Shown: positions 1 through 9,109 of the stretch, piece by piece | Layout of the letters: each line of letters begins with the position of its first letter | How positions within the stretch are numbered: the stretch's first letter is position 1 | DNA from: Avena insularis | Taxonomy: Eukaryota; Streptophyta; Magnoliopsida; Poales; Poaceae | DNA length: 64,000 bases | Reading direction: 5' to 3' | NCBI GenBank assembly: GCA_023614405.1 | Contig: JAJUPC010000236.1 | Coordinates: 310,001 to 374,000 of the forward strand | The notes under the pieces: model-generated | The model's input: only the letters and a program-made list of their open reading frames with translations | Told to the model about the DNA's origin: nothing | The model's database searches: none | Made by a program: the position numbers and the translations under genes

Positions 1-1302
1 ATGGGTAAAAAAATCCTTTGGGAAGATTTCAAGCAATTTCTACGTTCTATATTTTTGAACAATTGCAAATGGCCTCTTCCAGAAATTTTGAGAGTGGACA
101 CTAATGAGAAATGTGAGTTGTCTACTAGCGTAATCATGTCTACTCCTAGTGTTGTATCTTGTGAGGTGCAGGTTGCTTTTGAAGAAAGGGAGCCGCCTAT
201 TTTACAACCTGCATCACACGATCTGGTATTGTTACTTGAGGAGGATGTCGTAGTACCTACTACAGCTGATAAGATTGTTAATGACATTGGTACTGATTTG
301 GAGCTTCAGCCAACGTGTGCGACATATTGTGAGTCTATTCCTTTACTGAAGCCTCCTTGTGATTTGCCTTGCACTACCGTTTCAGCACCATGTGATAGTT
401 TACCAAATTCAAATTTTGATCATGTGGTACTGATAACATATACAGAAATACTTGCTCGAATACCACCTGATGATATTGTGTATTCCATCATGCTAAATGA
501 ACCTATGAGTATGAGTTGTGCTATGGATAAGATTTCTGAAATTTCATTTCTGAATTCTAGCACATATTCTCCTTGTTTCACTTTCAATCTGATTGGTAAA
601 TATAGCATGCATGAAATTTTTCTTGTGGATCACATATGCATTACTTGTGATAGAATCGTTGAACTGAAACATGCTGTTTTCAGCCATACTTGTTGTGTGT
701 CGATGACTTGTTGTGGGACATATGCTGACATTTGTGATAGTATGAAACTAAAGTCAGATCTAGTTGATATAATACAACCAACACAAGTAATTTTACCTAT
801 GTTGGATCGTTGTAATCTTGCTAGAATAGAACCCAAGTTTTCATATCCTTTGTGTTTGTCCCAAAAGACTTTGTCTAGCTGTGCTACTGCTCTATACTTC
901 ACTTATATTTGCAAATTGAGTTGCATCTTCCATACTGGACAACATGATCATGTTTATATTAGTCAGAGTAGCGCAGTTGAAGCATGGTGTGAATCAATTT
1001 GGTTTTCACACATATTGAATTGGTTAGATCTTGTCCACAAATTTGATCATAGATCTTCTTTAAGAAAACTGAATTTAATATTGAAGAACAAGACTATCTA
1101 TTTACTTGTTTTTCACCATGATCATGATTCTTTGTACTTCACTTATACCTGCAATTTAAGTTGCTTGATGTATACTGGACATACTTTTCATGTGAACAAC
1201 AATAATACAACATGTTATATATACATATACTTTATGCATTACGTTGTTCTTTTTGTTTCTCCCACTTTCAGCTTACCTAAAGCCGAGGACGGCTTTTCAT
1301 GA
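1..1302 (+). CDS. Partial ORF of the non-autonomous A element, unknown function
   Basis: The frame is open for 433 codons from the window edge. The ATG at position 1 is not the real start, because it aligns with an internal methionine of the A4 ORF (52861). Visible features are a W-E-D-F segment near residue 8, many Cys and His residues without a regular zinc-finger spacing, and no catalytic motif of protease, RT, RNase H or integrase. At 303-308 it has a glutamine codon where A4 has a stop. Near 1235-1245 it has shifted frame relative to A4, so it ends at 1302 instead of continuing into the LTR. The A4 comparison suggests the missing N-terminus is a decayed Gag-like domain. Family membership is clear; function is not. 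Confidence 0.7.
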   Translation: MGKKILWEDFKQFLRSIFLNNCKWPLPEILRVDTNEKCELSTSVIMSTPSVVSCEVQVAFEEREPPILQPASHDLVLLLEEDVVVPTTADKIVNDIGTDLELQPTCATYCESIPLLKPPCDLPCTTVSAPCDSLPNSNFDHVVLITYTEILARIPPDDIVYSIMLNEPMSMSCAMDKISEISFLNSSTYSPCFTFNLIGKYSMHEIFLVDHICITCDRIVELKHAVFSHTCCVSMTCCGTYADICDSMKLKSDLVDIIQPTQVILPMLDRCNLARIEPKFSYPLCLSQKTLSSCATALYFTYICKLSCIFHTGQHDHVYISQSSAVEAWCESIWFSHILNWLDLVHKFDHRSSLRKLNLILKNKTIYLLVFHHDHDSLYFTYTCNLSCLMYTGHTFHVNNNNTTCYIYIYFMHYVVLFVSPTFSLPKAEDGFS

Positions 1303-1314
1303 AGAAAGGGAGGA
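1301..1314 (+). other. Polypurine tract of A0
   Basis: An unbroken purine run lies directly before the LTR start TGATGAGG at 1315. This is the expected site of plus-strand priming. A4 has the equivalent tract at 54133-54146. Confidence 0.75.
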
Positions 1315-1672
1315 TGATGAGGATATATACAGGGATTATGATGATTCTGACTGCCTGAACTGGAAGACCACGTTAAAATATTTTGGAGTTGTTTCTTTCA
1401 TAGAACCTCTGGAATTACCCTGTGTTCGAATCTACCAACTATAATTGAGTGCGATCTGTTGTTCCATTGGGAATTAGTAGATTGCAGACTACCGTTCGTG
1501 GTCACGGCTGCGTGCGCAAGAGTGTGGTGTTGTGAATATCCTACAAGGTTCGAGATCTGTTGCGCTGGCATCAGGGATCGAGCGGGAGAGATCATAGCTA
1601 TGCACTAGTTATGTATCATCCACCATCATCATCGCCATCCGCTTACTGAGAAGATCGGGCCACCCCATATCA
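1315..1672 (+). repeat. 3' LTR of A0, internally deleted
   Basis: The LTR starts TGATGAGGATAT and ends CCATATCA, like the A4 LTRs (about 830-850 bp), but is only 358 bp. About 470 bp are missing between the ORF tail and the conserved segment that begins ACCACGTTAAAAT. The lost part includes the palindrome array and the TATA-like TAAATAGATGGGG. This copy is probably unable to drive transcription. Confidence 0.85.
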
Positions 1673-1954
1673 CGCTGTCCATGAGCGGTAGTACCGCTTC
1701 GAGGAGCCGGTAGTACCGGGGTCTCCTGGCAGCTGTTGGCTGCCGTGTCGCTCCTCTGGCTCGTCTCTTCGTACCTAATGATGCATAGTGTCGGGGCATG
1801 AAGTAGCAAGCCATCCAGGGGTGTATTGATGTCACATGAGTACAAGAGCGAATTCACCTTAGCTTGGAGAAGCTTGGCTCACGCACGAGTCATGGGTCCA
1901 CTTGGGGGACTTGGTGGTGTAGATGTAGGAGCGTCCGTAGGACGGGCTGCATCA
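1673..1954 (-). repeat. B0: fragment of a B-family LTR
   Basis: On the minus strand the LTR starts exactly at 1954 with TGATGCAGCCC, matching 16494 and the complement of 16039. It encodes the LTR-borne tail containing G-P-M-T-R-A-R-A-K-L-L-Q and ending C-I-I-R-Y. It is cut at 1672 by insertion of A0. It carries a CGGTAGTACCG palindrome twice (near 1685-1697 and 1709-1720), different from the palindromes of B1 and B2. The exact LTR end against protease coding sequence suggests a separate nested insertion more than a deletion in B1. Confidence 0.7.
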
Positions 1955-2630
1955 TTGAGCTTCTCGCACAACTCGGTGCTAGCAAGGTTGTGGAAACTCC
2001 CTCCATCAATGATGACCTCGATAGATTTGCCATTGATGCCGACTCGTGTTTGGAAGATATTGGAGCGTTGGTCTTCATTCTCTTGTGCTTGAGTGGTCAA
2101 GATCCTTGTGACGACAAGAGATGGACATGCGTCATGTTCACACATGAGGAGTTCTTGGTAATCTTCCACTCGTTGTCTTTCCATTGCTTCCTTCACACGG
2201 GCATCAAATTCATCTTAACTCAAGTACTCTTTGTCGCCATTGTCATGGATGAACAATACCTTCTTGTTTCCACATTCGGCCGATTTGTGTCCTTTGCCTA
2301 CACACTTGTAGCATTCACCGCTGAAAGGTGTATCACTCTTTGCTTGTTTGCCACTTGGGGCACTTTTCCGTGAGGAAGTGTGGGCTTGAAGGAAGGCTTG
2401 GAGGTACGTGAGGAGCTTCCATTGAAGGTTGTTAGCGTAGCGGTTGAAGCTTGCTTGTAGGTGAAATACGTCTTGGGCTTGTTGTACTTGATGTCCTCTT
2501 GCACTTGACGTTCGGCCTTAATGTGCACAAGCTCAACCATGGTGTTGTATGTTTAGAACTCGACGATGCGCTTGACTGGGTGATTCAAGCCAATAAGGAA
2601 ACGTGCCATAGTTTGCTCCATGCGCTCAAA
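1955..2630 (-). pseudogene. B1 gag C-terminus and protease start
   Basis: The minus-strand frames here match 37500-38180 of the B3 element: the gag region after the capsid, then the protease with the V-I-I-D-G-G-S motif near 2010. Translation stops being B-like at 1955, where the B0 LTR begins. The gag-proximal edge at 2630 abuts the Athila-like element, and the same gag gene resumes at 12347. The piece contains frame changes and the zinc-knuckle segment near 2270-2320 is damaged. It is a dead remnant. Confidence 0.75.
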
Positions 2631-4021
2631 GATGACCCACAAGTATACGGGGTGTATCGCAGTATTTTCGAGGGAAGTGAAACCCAATTTATTGATTCGA
2701 CACAAGGGGAGTCAAAGAATATTTATAAGCCTTAACAACTGATTTGTCAATTCAGCTGCACCTGTAAACAATCTTGCTCACAGCAGTTTATCAGTAGCAA
2801 TAGTTTTGTAGTAGCAATAGTAAAGTAATAGCAGTAGTAAAGTAAAGACAGTAGTAAGATTTGTAGTAAACAGCAGGATTAAAGCGCGGTAGGCATAGGG
2901 ATGGATGGGCGGGTGTTGCATGGACAACATAATTCACATGGCAATCAAGACATAGGGCATTTGCAGATAAATAAGATAAGGCATCCAAGTACTAAATAAT
3001 CATAGGCATGTGTTCCATATATAGTCATACGTGCTCACAATGAGAACTTGCACAACATCTTTTGTCCTGCCAGCCCGTTTGCAGCGGGGCCTCGAGGGAA
3101 CTACTGGCAATTAAGGTGCTCCTTTTAATAGAGCATCGAAGCAAAGCATTAACACTCCGTGAACACATGTGATCCTCACATCAAAGCCATTCCCTTCGGT
3201 TATCCCGATTTCTGTCACTTCGGGGCCTTTTGTTCTGGACAACAACGTGTGTATACAACTTGCAGGTAAGACCATAAACAATACTATCATAATGAATCAA
3301 TAACATGTTCAGATCTAAAATCATGGCACTCGGGCCCTAGTGACAAGCATTAAGCATAACAAGTTGCAACAAAGTCAAAAAGCACTAATAGTAGATACTA
3401 GGCACCATGCCCTAACAATCCGATACCATTACATGAACAATCTCATCCAATCCCTACCATGCCCATAGCCTACAGCGGGGGATTACTCACTCATAGATGG
3501 GGAAACATGGGTGGTCGATGGAGAAGCGATGGTGATGATGATGGTGATGATCTCCTCCAATTCCGCGTCCCGACAGGGTGCCAGAACGGAGTTTCTGGTT
3601 CTGAATCGCGGAATCTGGTGGTAGCGGCAGAACAGAACTCTTTCTGGAAAAACGTCGAACCCCCCTGGGTTTTTAGGTCAGGAGGCAACTTATAGGCGAA
3701 GAGGGAGACCGAGGGGGTGCCTGGGGCGGCCAGACCACCCCCTGGCACGGCCAGGCCTATCCCGCGTGGCCAGGTGGTGTGGCCAGGCCCCAGCCCTTGT
3801 CCGTCTCGTATTCTGGCTCCTTGAGTCTTCTGGTGAAATAGGATTTTTGGCATATTTTCCAGGATTTTTGCAGATAGTTGATATTCTACACAAAAACTAG
3901 ACACCAAGGTAATTCTGCTGAAAACAGCGTCAGTTCGTGTTAGTTGTATCCAAATCACACAAGTTTAGAGGAAAACAATAGCAAAAATGTTCGGGAAAAT
4001 AGATACGTTTTGGACGTATCA
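2631..4021 (-). repeat. 3' LTR of the Athila-like element
   Basis: This copy pairs with 10973-12346 over its full length, with scattered substitutions and small indels. On the minus strand it begins TGATACGTCC at 4021 and ends near 2631 in GTGGGTCATC. The outermost bases are mutated, since the other copy has the full TGATGACCCAC on the plus strand. A GC-rich block at 3715-3800 contains AGGTGGTGTGGCC. Confidence 0.88.
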
Positions 4022-4035
4022 ACTCCCCCCAAGCT
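4022..4035 (-). other. Polypurine tract of the Athila-like element
   Basis: On the minus strand the sequence AGCTTGGGGGGAGT lies directly before the 3' LTR start. This is the expected plus-strand primer. A very similar G-rich run (AAGCTTGGGGGAAGG) sits at 6225-6239 just after the extra ORF. Confidence 0.8.
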
Positions 4036-6254
4036 TAGCTTATTGCTTGTCCTCAAGCAATTCAGTTGAAAACTGAGTGCGATAAAAGAAACTTTCACGA
4101 ACACATTTGCTTCATATGATGTATATATTCTCAACATGTGATCAATTACTTAGGCAATTCATAATAAGGAGTATGCAACTAAGTTTACTTAATAGTCATT
4201 GCAAGCTATGAAGAGATTCCAACTCAAAAATAATGAGCATGAAACATAAACATAAGTACCATTGTAATGCTCATAAAAAGGTATGATAGAGTGGTATCTC
4301 GCTTGCCTTGTAGAGCAAACATAAATGCCAAGGCACCTCTGAAGTTCAAGTGAAGACTAGAAGTAAAGATATCAAAGATACAAGCATCAAAGTCATAACA
4401 TAATTAATCCAGTTTTGAGAGAAGCACATTTCACTAAGAATGACAACTATGCTCTCAAGAAAGTGCTCATAGAATGGGTGATGACTCAACAAAAAAATGA
4501 AAAAGGTTTTGAAAGTTTTGAAAGGCTTCCAAATGCTGAAAGTATGGTACTCGTTAGCTTTGAGCTCTTATTGTCCCTATCATAAGCATATTTAATTGGT
4601 TAAGGTTAAAGTGACACAACTAAGAGGATATGCTTGACAAGCTATAAGTTAAAATCTCATGCCCCTTACTTACGAGTACCGGACCTCATGCTACTCAATT
4701 TCAGTCACAAGTAAGCTCTTGTCATTGTAAGTAAATATGTATCATAGAGAACCACCAACGGGGTACCCCTTGCACATGATATAGGAGCTATCCCATAATC
4801 AAAATCACAAGGCAAGCAGACAATGAGCATCCTCAGCGATCTTTTTATTTGCTATTTGCATAGGTTTTTATTGAGGATGCTTCATAGAATGCTCATTATG
4901 GTTATGCTGCAAGTTTCCACCATGATTAGGCATGGCTTAGGCTAGCGGCCTAGGCGTTTCTCTAACACATATACAAACTCCATGATCTTACAAGTTCCCC
5001 TTTTATTTCACAATCACGGATCCATAAGCAAAAGAATCATGATATCAACGAGGTACAAAGTACCCGTGCAATGTTGAAAGCGTTCCCCATGATACATGGT
5101 TCTGCTAACTTCAACTTATAAAGCGCAAGCATATACGCAACAAAGATGGACGCAATGGTTCAAGATTATTAAGTGCAAGAAAGTAAAGTGTTCCATCCAG
5201 TTCATGAGAGCTTTACTAACTTTCTCATAGCAAGCAAACATTTTATTCGGAAGAAAACAAGGCATACTAAGCATGCACGTAATAGCAAATGATGCTAATA
5301 GGTAGGTTTGGTGGACACTTTTGGCAATATTTGGTTTTAGGGAGTTGGAAACACGAGTAAAGCTTATACTCAGTGCAGGTGAAGGCTCGCAATAGTAAGG
5401 GAGCGACAAACAAGAGAGCAATAACTGTCATAATCATGCTTGCAGCAAAACAGGACTAATCATGGCATGAAAGTGATTCAAGACCCCTGAGGAAAAATAA
5501 TTCATCGAGGCTTAACTGTTTATTGTTTAGTCATATGCATGCATGAGCATGTGCCAAGTCAATTCAAGTGAAACATTCCAAGGAGGATACCATAGTGTGA
5601 TACCAAGTTATGAATAGAGCAATGCAAGCAAACATTCATATGACATGCTATAAATTATTAGCGAGCTGGAGCTAATCATAAGAAAGGAAGAACTACTAAG
5701 CATCCATAAATAACATACACCCTACATGAACAGACTAAGCATGCTCACAATGATGAGTATATGTACAAAAATGAAAACAAATAGAGTTCGTTACCAGCCT
5801 CTTACCACACCTCAAGTTGTCATTAATCCTCATTATTGCCTTTCACTTGTATGGCTTGAATAATAACATGAAACCAAATTCCACTAAGGACTGCTGAACC
5901 CTGCAACAAACTCACAAAACCAAAGAAGAACAACAAATATTTTTGGTGTTTTCGATTTTTAAAACCAAGAGTCTAAAAAGGTAGAACAAGCAAAGCAAAA
6001 TCTTTTTGGGGTTTTCAAAAAGTTCAAACAAAGCAAAAAGGGAAAAGCAAACAAAGGAAAAAAGAAGAAGAAGCAAACAAAGAGAAACAACAGAAATATT
6101 TTTGGAATTTTTGTGTTTTAGAAAGCAAAAACAAAGACAGAACAAAAACTAAAAAGAGAACGAAACATGAATATACAAAGTACCGACGAAAAATGATATG
6201 GAGATGAATGTGATGTCGGTGTACCTTCCCCCAAGCTTTTGGCCTAAATGGGTA
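4036..6254 (-). other. 3' noncoding region of the Athila-like element
   Basis: About 2.2 kb lie between the extra ORF and the polypurine tract. The stretch is AT-rich, no frame exceeds roughly 100 codons and none looks conserved. At 5900-6160 it is strongly A-rich on the plus strand. I see no RNA gene or nested element in it. Confidence 0.6.
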
Positions 6255-7319
6255 TCAATCCAAATACGAGTAAGGGTTCCAAGAAGGCGGGTCATTGTAA
6301 GAATGATCGTAGTTAGGCCCTTGGGAAGAAGAAGAAGCTCCCCAATCATAGGTAAGCTGCTGATATGAAGACTCCCCCTCATTCGAGGGCTGGACCGAAT
6401 CATCTGTGACCTCCCTTCTAGTATCCTGCTCCTGTTGGGAGAGCTCTCCCAAGTACGTATCAAGCTCTTCCTCAGTGAGTGACCATCCTACCCTGGTATC
6501 AAGGTTAAACAAAACAGGAGCAGGCAAAAGAACAAATCGCTCGGACTTACTCCTTCTCCAACCAGCCTGGAGAAAGGTTATTTCATAAGACAACTCACTC
6601 AAATTAGCCCAAGAAGAAACAAATTTATGTTGTATCATGGAATTAAGATCAAGCCTTTCTATGGGAAACTGTAGGTCTAGATGATGAGGCACTAAACCAT
6701 GCAATGCTAATAAACAAGAAGCAATGAGGGCTCCACAAATTCCACCTTTCTCGTGGTTAGCAGCAAGACGGAAAGCTATCAAGGCACCCAAGTTGTAAGT
6801 TCTATCTCGTTTTAAAGCAGCTGAGATGAATGCTAGATCATATGAGGATAGTTTATTAGCAGTTTTCCTAGCGAGAACACACTTGGCAATAAAGTAAGCA
6901 AAGTAGCGAATAGATGGGAGATGAATGCTACGGATTTTCCCACTCTCCTTTGAGAAGCTGCTCCCTTGGAAAATCTCTGCATACAAGTCCATGATTGGTG
7001 CAGGCTGCTCTTTAATCCTTCCACACGATCCCCACTGAGGTACCTTAATAGTTGCACAAAACTCATCAAGAGGAAGGTCGACAGCTATATTGTAAATTTT
7101 GTAGTGGACCATGGGGTTAGGCAAAGAGTGACTAAATCGAAAGTCCTGCACCGCAGACATAATTAGTTTCACAAATTGACAAGGTTCATCTTCCACAAAG
7201 TGCTCCAATCCTGCATTAGCAACTAAGGTGTGGAAGTCCTGGAAAATTCCTGCAGCCCTCATGAATTCGAAGCATGGATAGATGGAAGGGAAAACTTCCT
7301 CCTCTCGGTGAACCTTCAT
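6255..7319 (-). CDS. Extra ORF of the Athila-like element (ATHILA ORF-1/plant transposon protein type)
   Basis: This is the only long uninterrupted ORF of the element: 354 codons from the first ATG at 7319. The frame is open about 50-60 bases further upstream without a methionine, so the real N-terminus may come from an upstream exon. The protein has a hydrophobic centre with short Leu/Ala-rich stretches (around residues 200-220) and a low-complexity Ser/Gln/Tyr-rich acidic C-terminus from about residue 300. It has no RT, integrase or protease motif. Its position downstream of pol is that of the env-like or ORF-1 gene in Athila-type elements, and its composition resembles the plant ATHILA ORF-1 family. 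That it stays open while gag and protease have decayed may mean later loss of constraint elsewhere, or chance. Membrane or envelope function is not shown. Confidence 0.6.
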   Translation of the reverse strand: MKVHREEEVFPSIYPCFEFMRAAGIFQDFHTLVANAGLEHFVEDEPCQFVKLIMSAVQDFRFSHSLPNPMVHYKIYNIAVDLPLDEFCATIKVPQWGSCGRIKEQPAPIMDLYAEIFQGSSFSKESGKIRSIHLPSIRYFAYFIAKCVLARKTANKLSSYDLAFISAALKRDRTYNLGALIAFRLAANHEKGGICGALIASCLLALHGLVPHHLDLQFPIERLDLNSMIQHKFVSSWANLSELSYEITFLQAGWRRSKSERFVLLPAPVLFNLDTRVGWSLTEEELDTYLGELSQQEQDTRREVTDDSVQPSNEGESSYQQLTYDWGASSSSQGPNYDHSYNDPPSWNPYSYLD

Positions 7320-8216
7320 AACCTCAGGCACCCTCAGTTCATGTTGGTTGAGTTGATGCTCATTGATCTTCTATTCTAAAATTTAAACATCCATTACACA
7401 AGTGATTGCAAAGTGAAAATATAATGAAGGGCACTACTCATAGGGACTAAACATGTGTCAAAACAATATCTCTAAGCATTGAACAGGCTTACAAGCTATC
7501 ATAACCTGTCACCTATAGAAGCAAAATACTCAAGATATAAACCACTAAACACAAATCTACTTGGACAAGCGGAGGAGTCACATACCGGAGAACAAATGCT
7601 CCAAGTTTCAGCAGCAAAGATGGGCTGAGCAAGGAGATCGAAAAATCGAAGGCAAGAACAGCAATAACACGATTTCGAGCAATGAACTGGTGTTTTCTCG
7701 GGAGAGAGAGAGAGAGAGAGCAGAGGCAAGTGAGAGAGAGAGTGGAGGGCCAGGGGTGGCCCACACCATGGCCAGGCGCGCCCTTGGGCTGGCCGCGCCA
7801 CCAGGTGGTGTGCCTGCCTGGTGGGCCCCCCTGGTACCTTCTAGGCACTTCTCTGCTCCTTTTTTCATGTAAAAATTTAATATGAATTTTCTAGAATTTT
7901 TCGAGGCACTTTATCTTTGAGCAATTTTCAGGTATAAATGAATGATTTTCTGACAAAAAAAGTTTCTAGAATGATGCAATGACAAAACAAGGCTAAAACT
8001 TCAGAAGTTCCAAGACACTCTAAAAAGCAAGCAACTAACAATAGAAAAGTAAACTAAACTTAAGCAAAAACTAAAAATGGATACGATGAAAGTAAGCGGA
8101 GATAATCATTGTGAAAACATTGTTTTGTTCATTAAAATCCCTTTGTTAACAAGGTTGATCAGGTCTTGTTATCAGAACAATTTTATATGAAACAAAACTT
8201 TGTATTCCACTAATGA
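7320..8216 (-). promoter_or_regulatory. Leader-like spacer before the extra ORF
   Basis: On the minus strand this stretch looks like a plant 5' leader. It has a GC-rich block (7745-7825), a CT-rich run complementary to the GA repeat at 7697-7745, then a T-rich segment with a candidate intron from a GTATGTG donor near 7583 to a TATAG acceptor near 7510, and a TTTTAG acceptor candidate near 7380 just before the frame opens. It may be the start of a spliced transcript for the extra ORF. The GC-rich block resembles the LTR block at 3715-3800. RT and integrase coding would be expected here in an autonomous relative and are absent. Confidence 0.45.
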
Positions 8217-8980
8217 TTATGTTACCTCAACTTTGATAGCAATGGTCCCAATCATAATAGTTTCATATTTTTCTCTTGGTATGGGACAATATATTTCTCC
8301 AACTTGAATGCCCTCAACATGTTTAATTGAATTCAAACCATAAGTCCTATCAATCTTCTTGGGGAAATAGACAGTATGATCCTTGTCATTAACATTAAAA
8401 GCCACCATTCCTTGATTACAATTAATAACAACTCCTGCAGTATTAAGAAAAGGTCTCCCAAGAATAATAGACATATTATCATCTTCAGGCGTTTCAAGCA
8501 CAAAAAAATCAGTTAATATCAAGCAATTATGAGCTGCTTGAACAGGTACATCCTCACATATACCAACAAGAATAGTAGTAGATTTATCAGCCATTTGCAA
8601 AGATATATCAGTTGGTATTAGTTTTTCTAGTTGAAGTCTCTTATAGAGAGAAAAAGGCATAACACTAACTCCTGCTCCCAAATCACACAAAGCAGTTCTA
8701 ACATAACTATTTTTAATAGAACACGGGATAGTTGGAATCCCTGGGTCTCCAAGTTTCTTTGGAACCTTACCATTAAAGGAATAATTAGCAAGCAAAGTAG
8801 AAATTTCTTCTTAGGGATCTTCCTTTTATTCGAGACAATATCCTTCATATACTTTGAATAAGGAGGCAATTTAATAGCATCAGTCAAAGGAATTTGCAAG
8901 AATAAAGGTTTCATCCACTCACAAAACTTATTATAGTGTTCATCTTCCTTTGACTTGTGTTTCTTATCAGGGAAAGGCAT
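8217..8980 (-). pseudogene. Athila-like protease region
   Basis: The 192-codon frame 8795-8217 carries an aspartic protease of Athila type. The active-site segment reads A-L-C-D-L-G-A-G-V-S near residue 38 (plus position about 8680) and the conserved I-L-G-R-P-F-L segment follows near residue 110. The preceding frame (8980-8810) is in another phase and encodes the linker F-C-E-W-M-K-P-L with K-L-P-P-Y-S-K-Y-M, so a frameshift lies near 8810. In the family this enzyme cleaves the polyprotein in virus-like particles in the cytoplasm. Coding ends at 8217 without entering a reverse transcriptase. Confidence 0.75.
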
Positions 8981-9109
8981 AGGTTTTTGGACCTAAGGCT
9001 CTCTTTCACTACCATGTTTCTTAGCAACAAAATCTTCTTTAGTGTATTTAGTATTCTTAGTGTGCCTTTCAGGTTTTTCTTCAACTTTTTCTTTATTAGG
9101 AACATCATT

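Larger units (their letters stand above)
1..1672 (+). mobile_element. A0: 3' portion of a non-autonomous CRM/Reina-like LTR retrotransposon
   Basis: This is the right-hand part of an element whose left part lies outside the window. It matches 52861-54972 (A4) along its whole length: the same ORF of unknown function, a purine tract, then an LTR beginning TGATGAGG and ending CCATATCA. No reverse transcriptase, integrase or protease is encoded, so the copy must have moved with enzymes supplied by a partner element. Its right end at 1672 abuts a B-family LTR, so it was inserted into that LTR. The left LTR and the target duplication cannot be checked here. Confidence 0.8.

Noticed and set aside
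1..1302. A host gene starting at the ATG of position 1
   Set aside because: The ATG aligns to an internal codon of the A4 ORF and the frame is followed by a polypurine tract and LTR.
5912..6145. A 77-codon Leu/Phe/Cys-rich minus-strand frame resembling a membrane peptide
   Set aside because: It is translated from an A-rich low-complexity tract in the 3' noncoding region and has no support.
7561..7885. Overlapping frames on both strands in the GC- and GA-rich block
   Set aside because: Low-complexity sequence opens several frames at once and none resembles a protein family.
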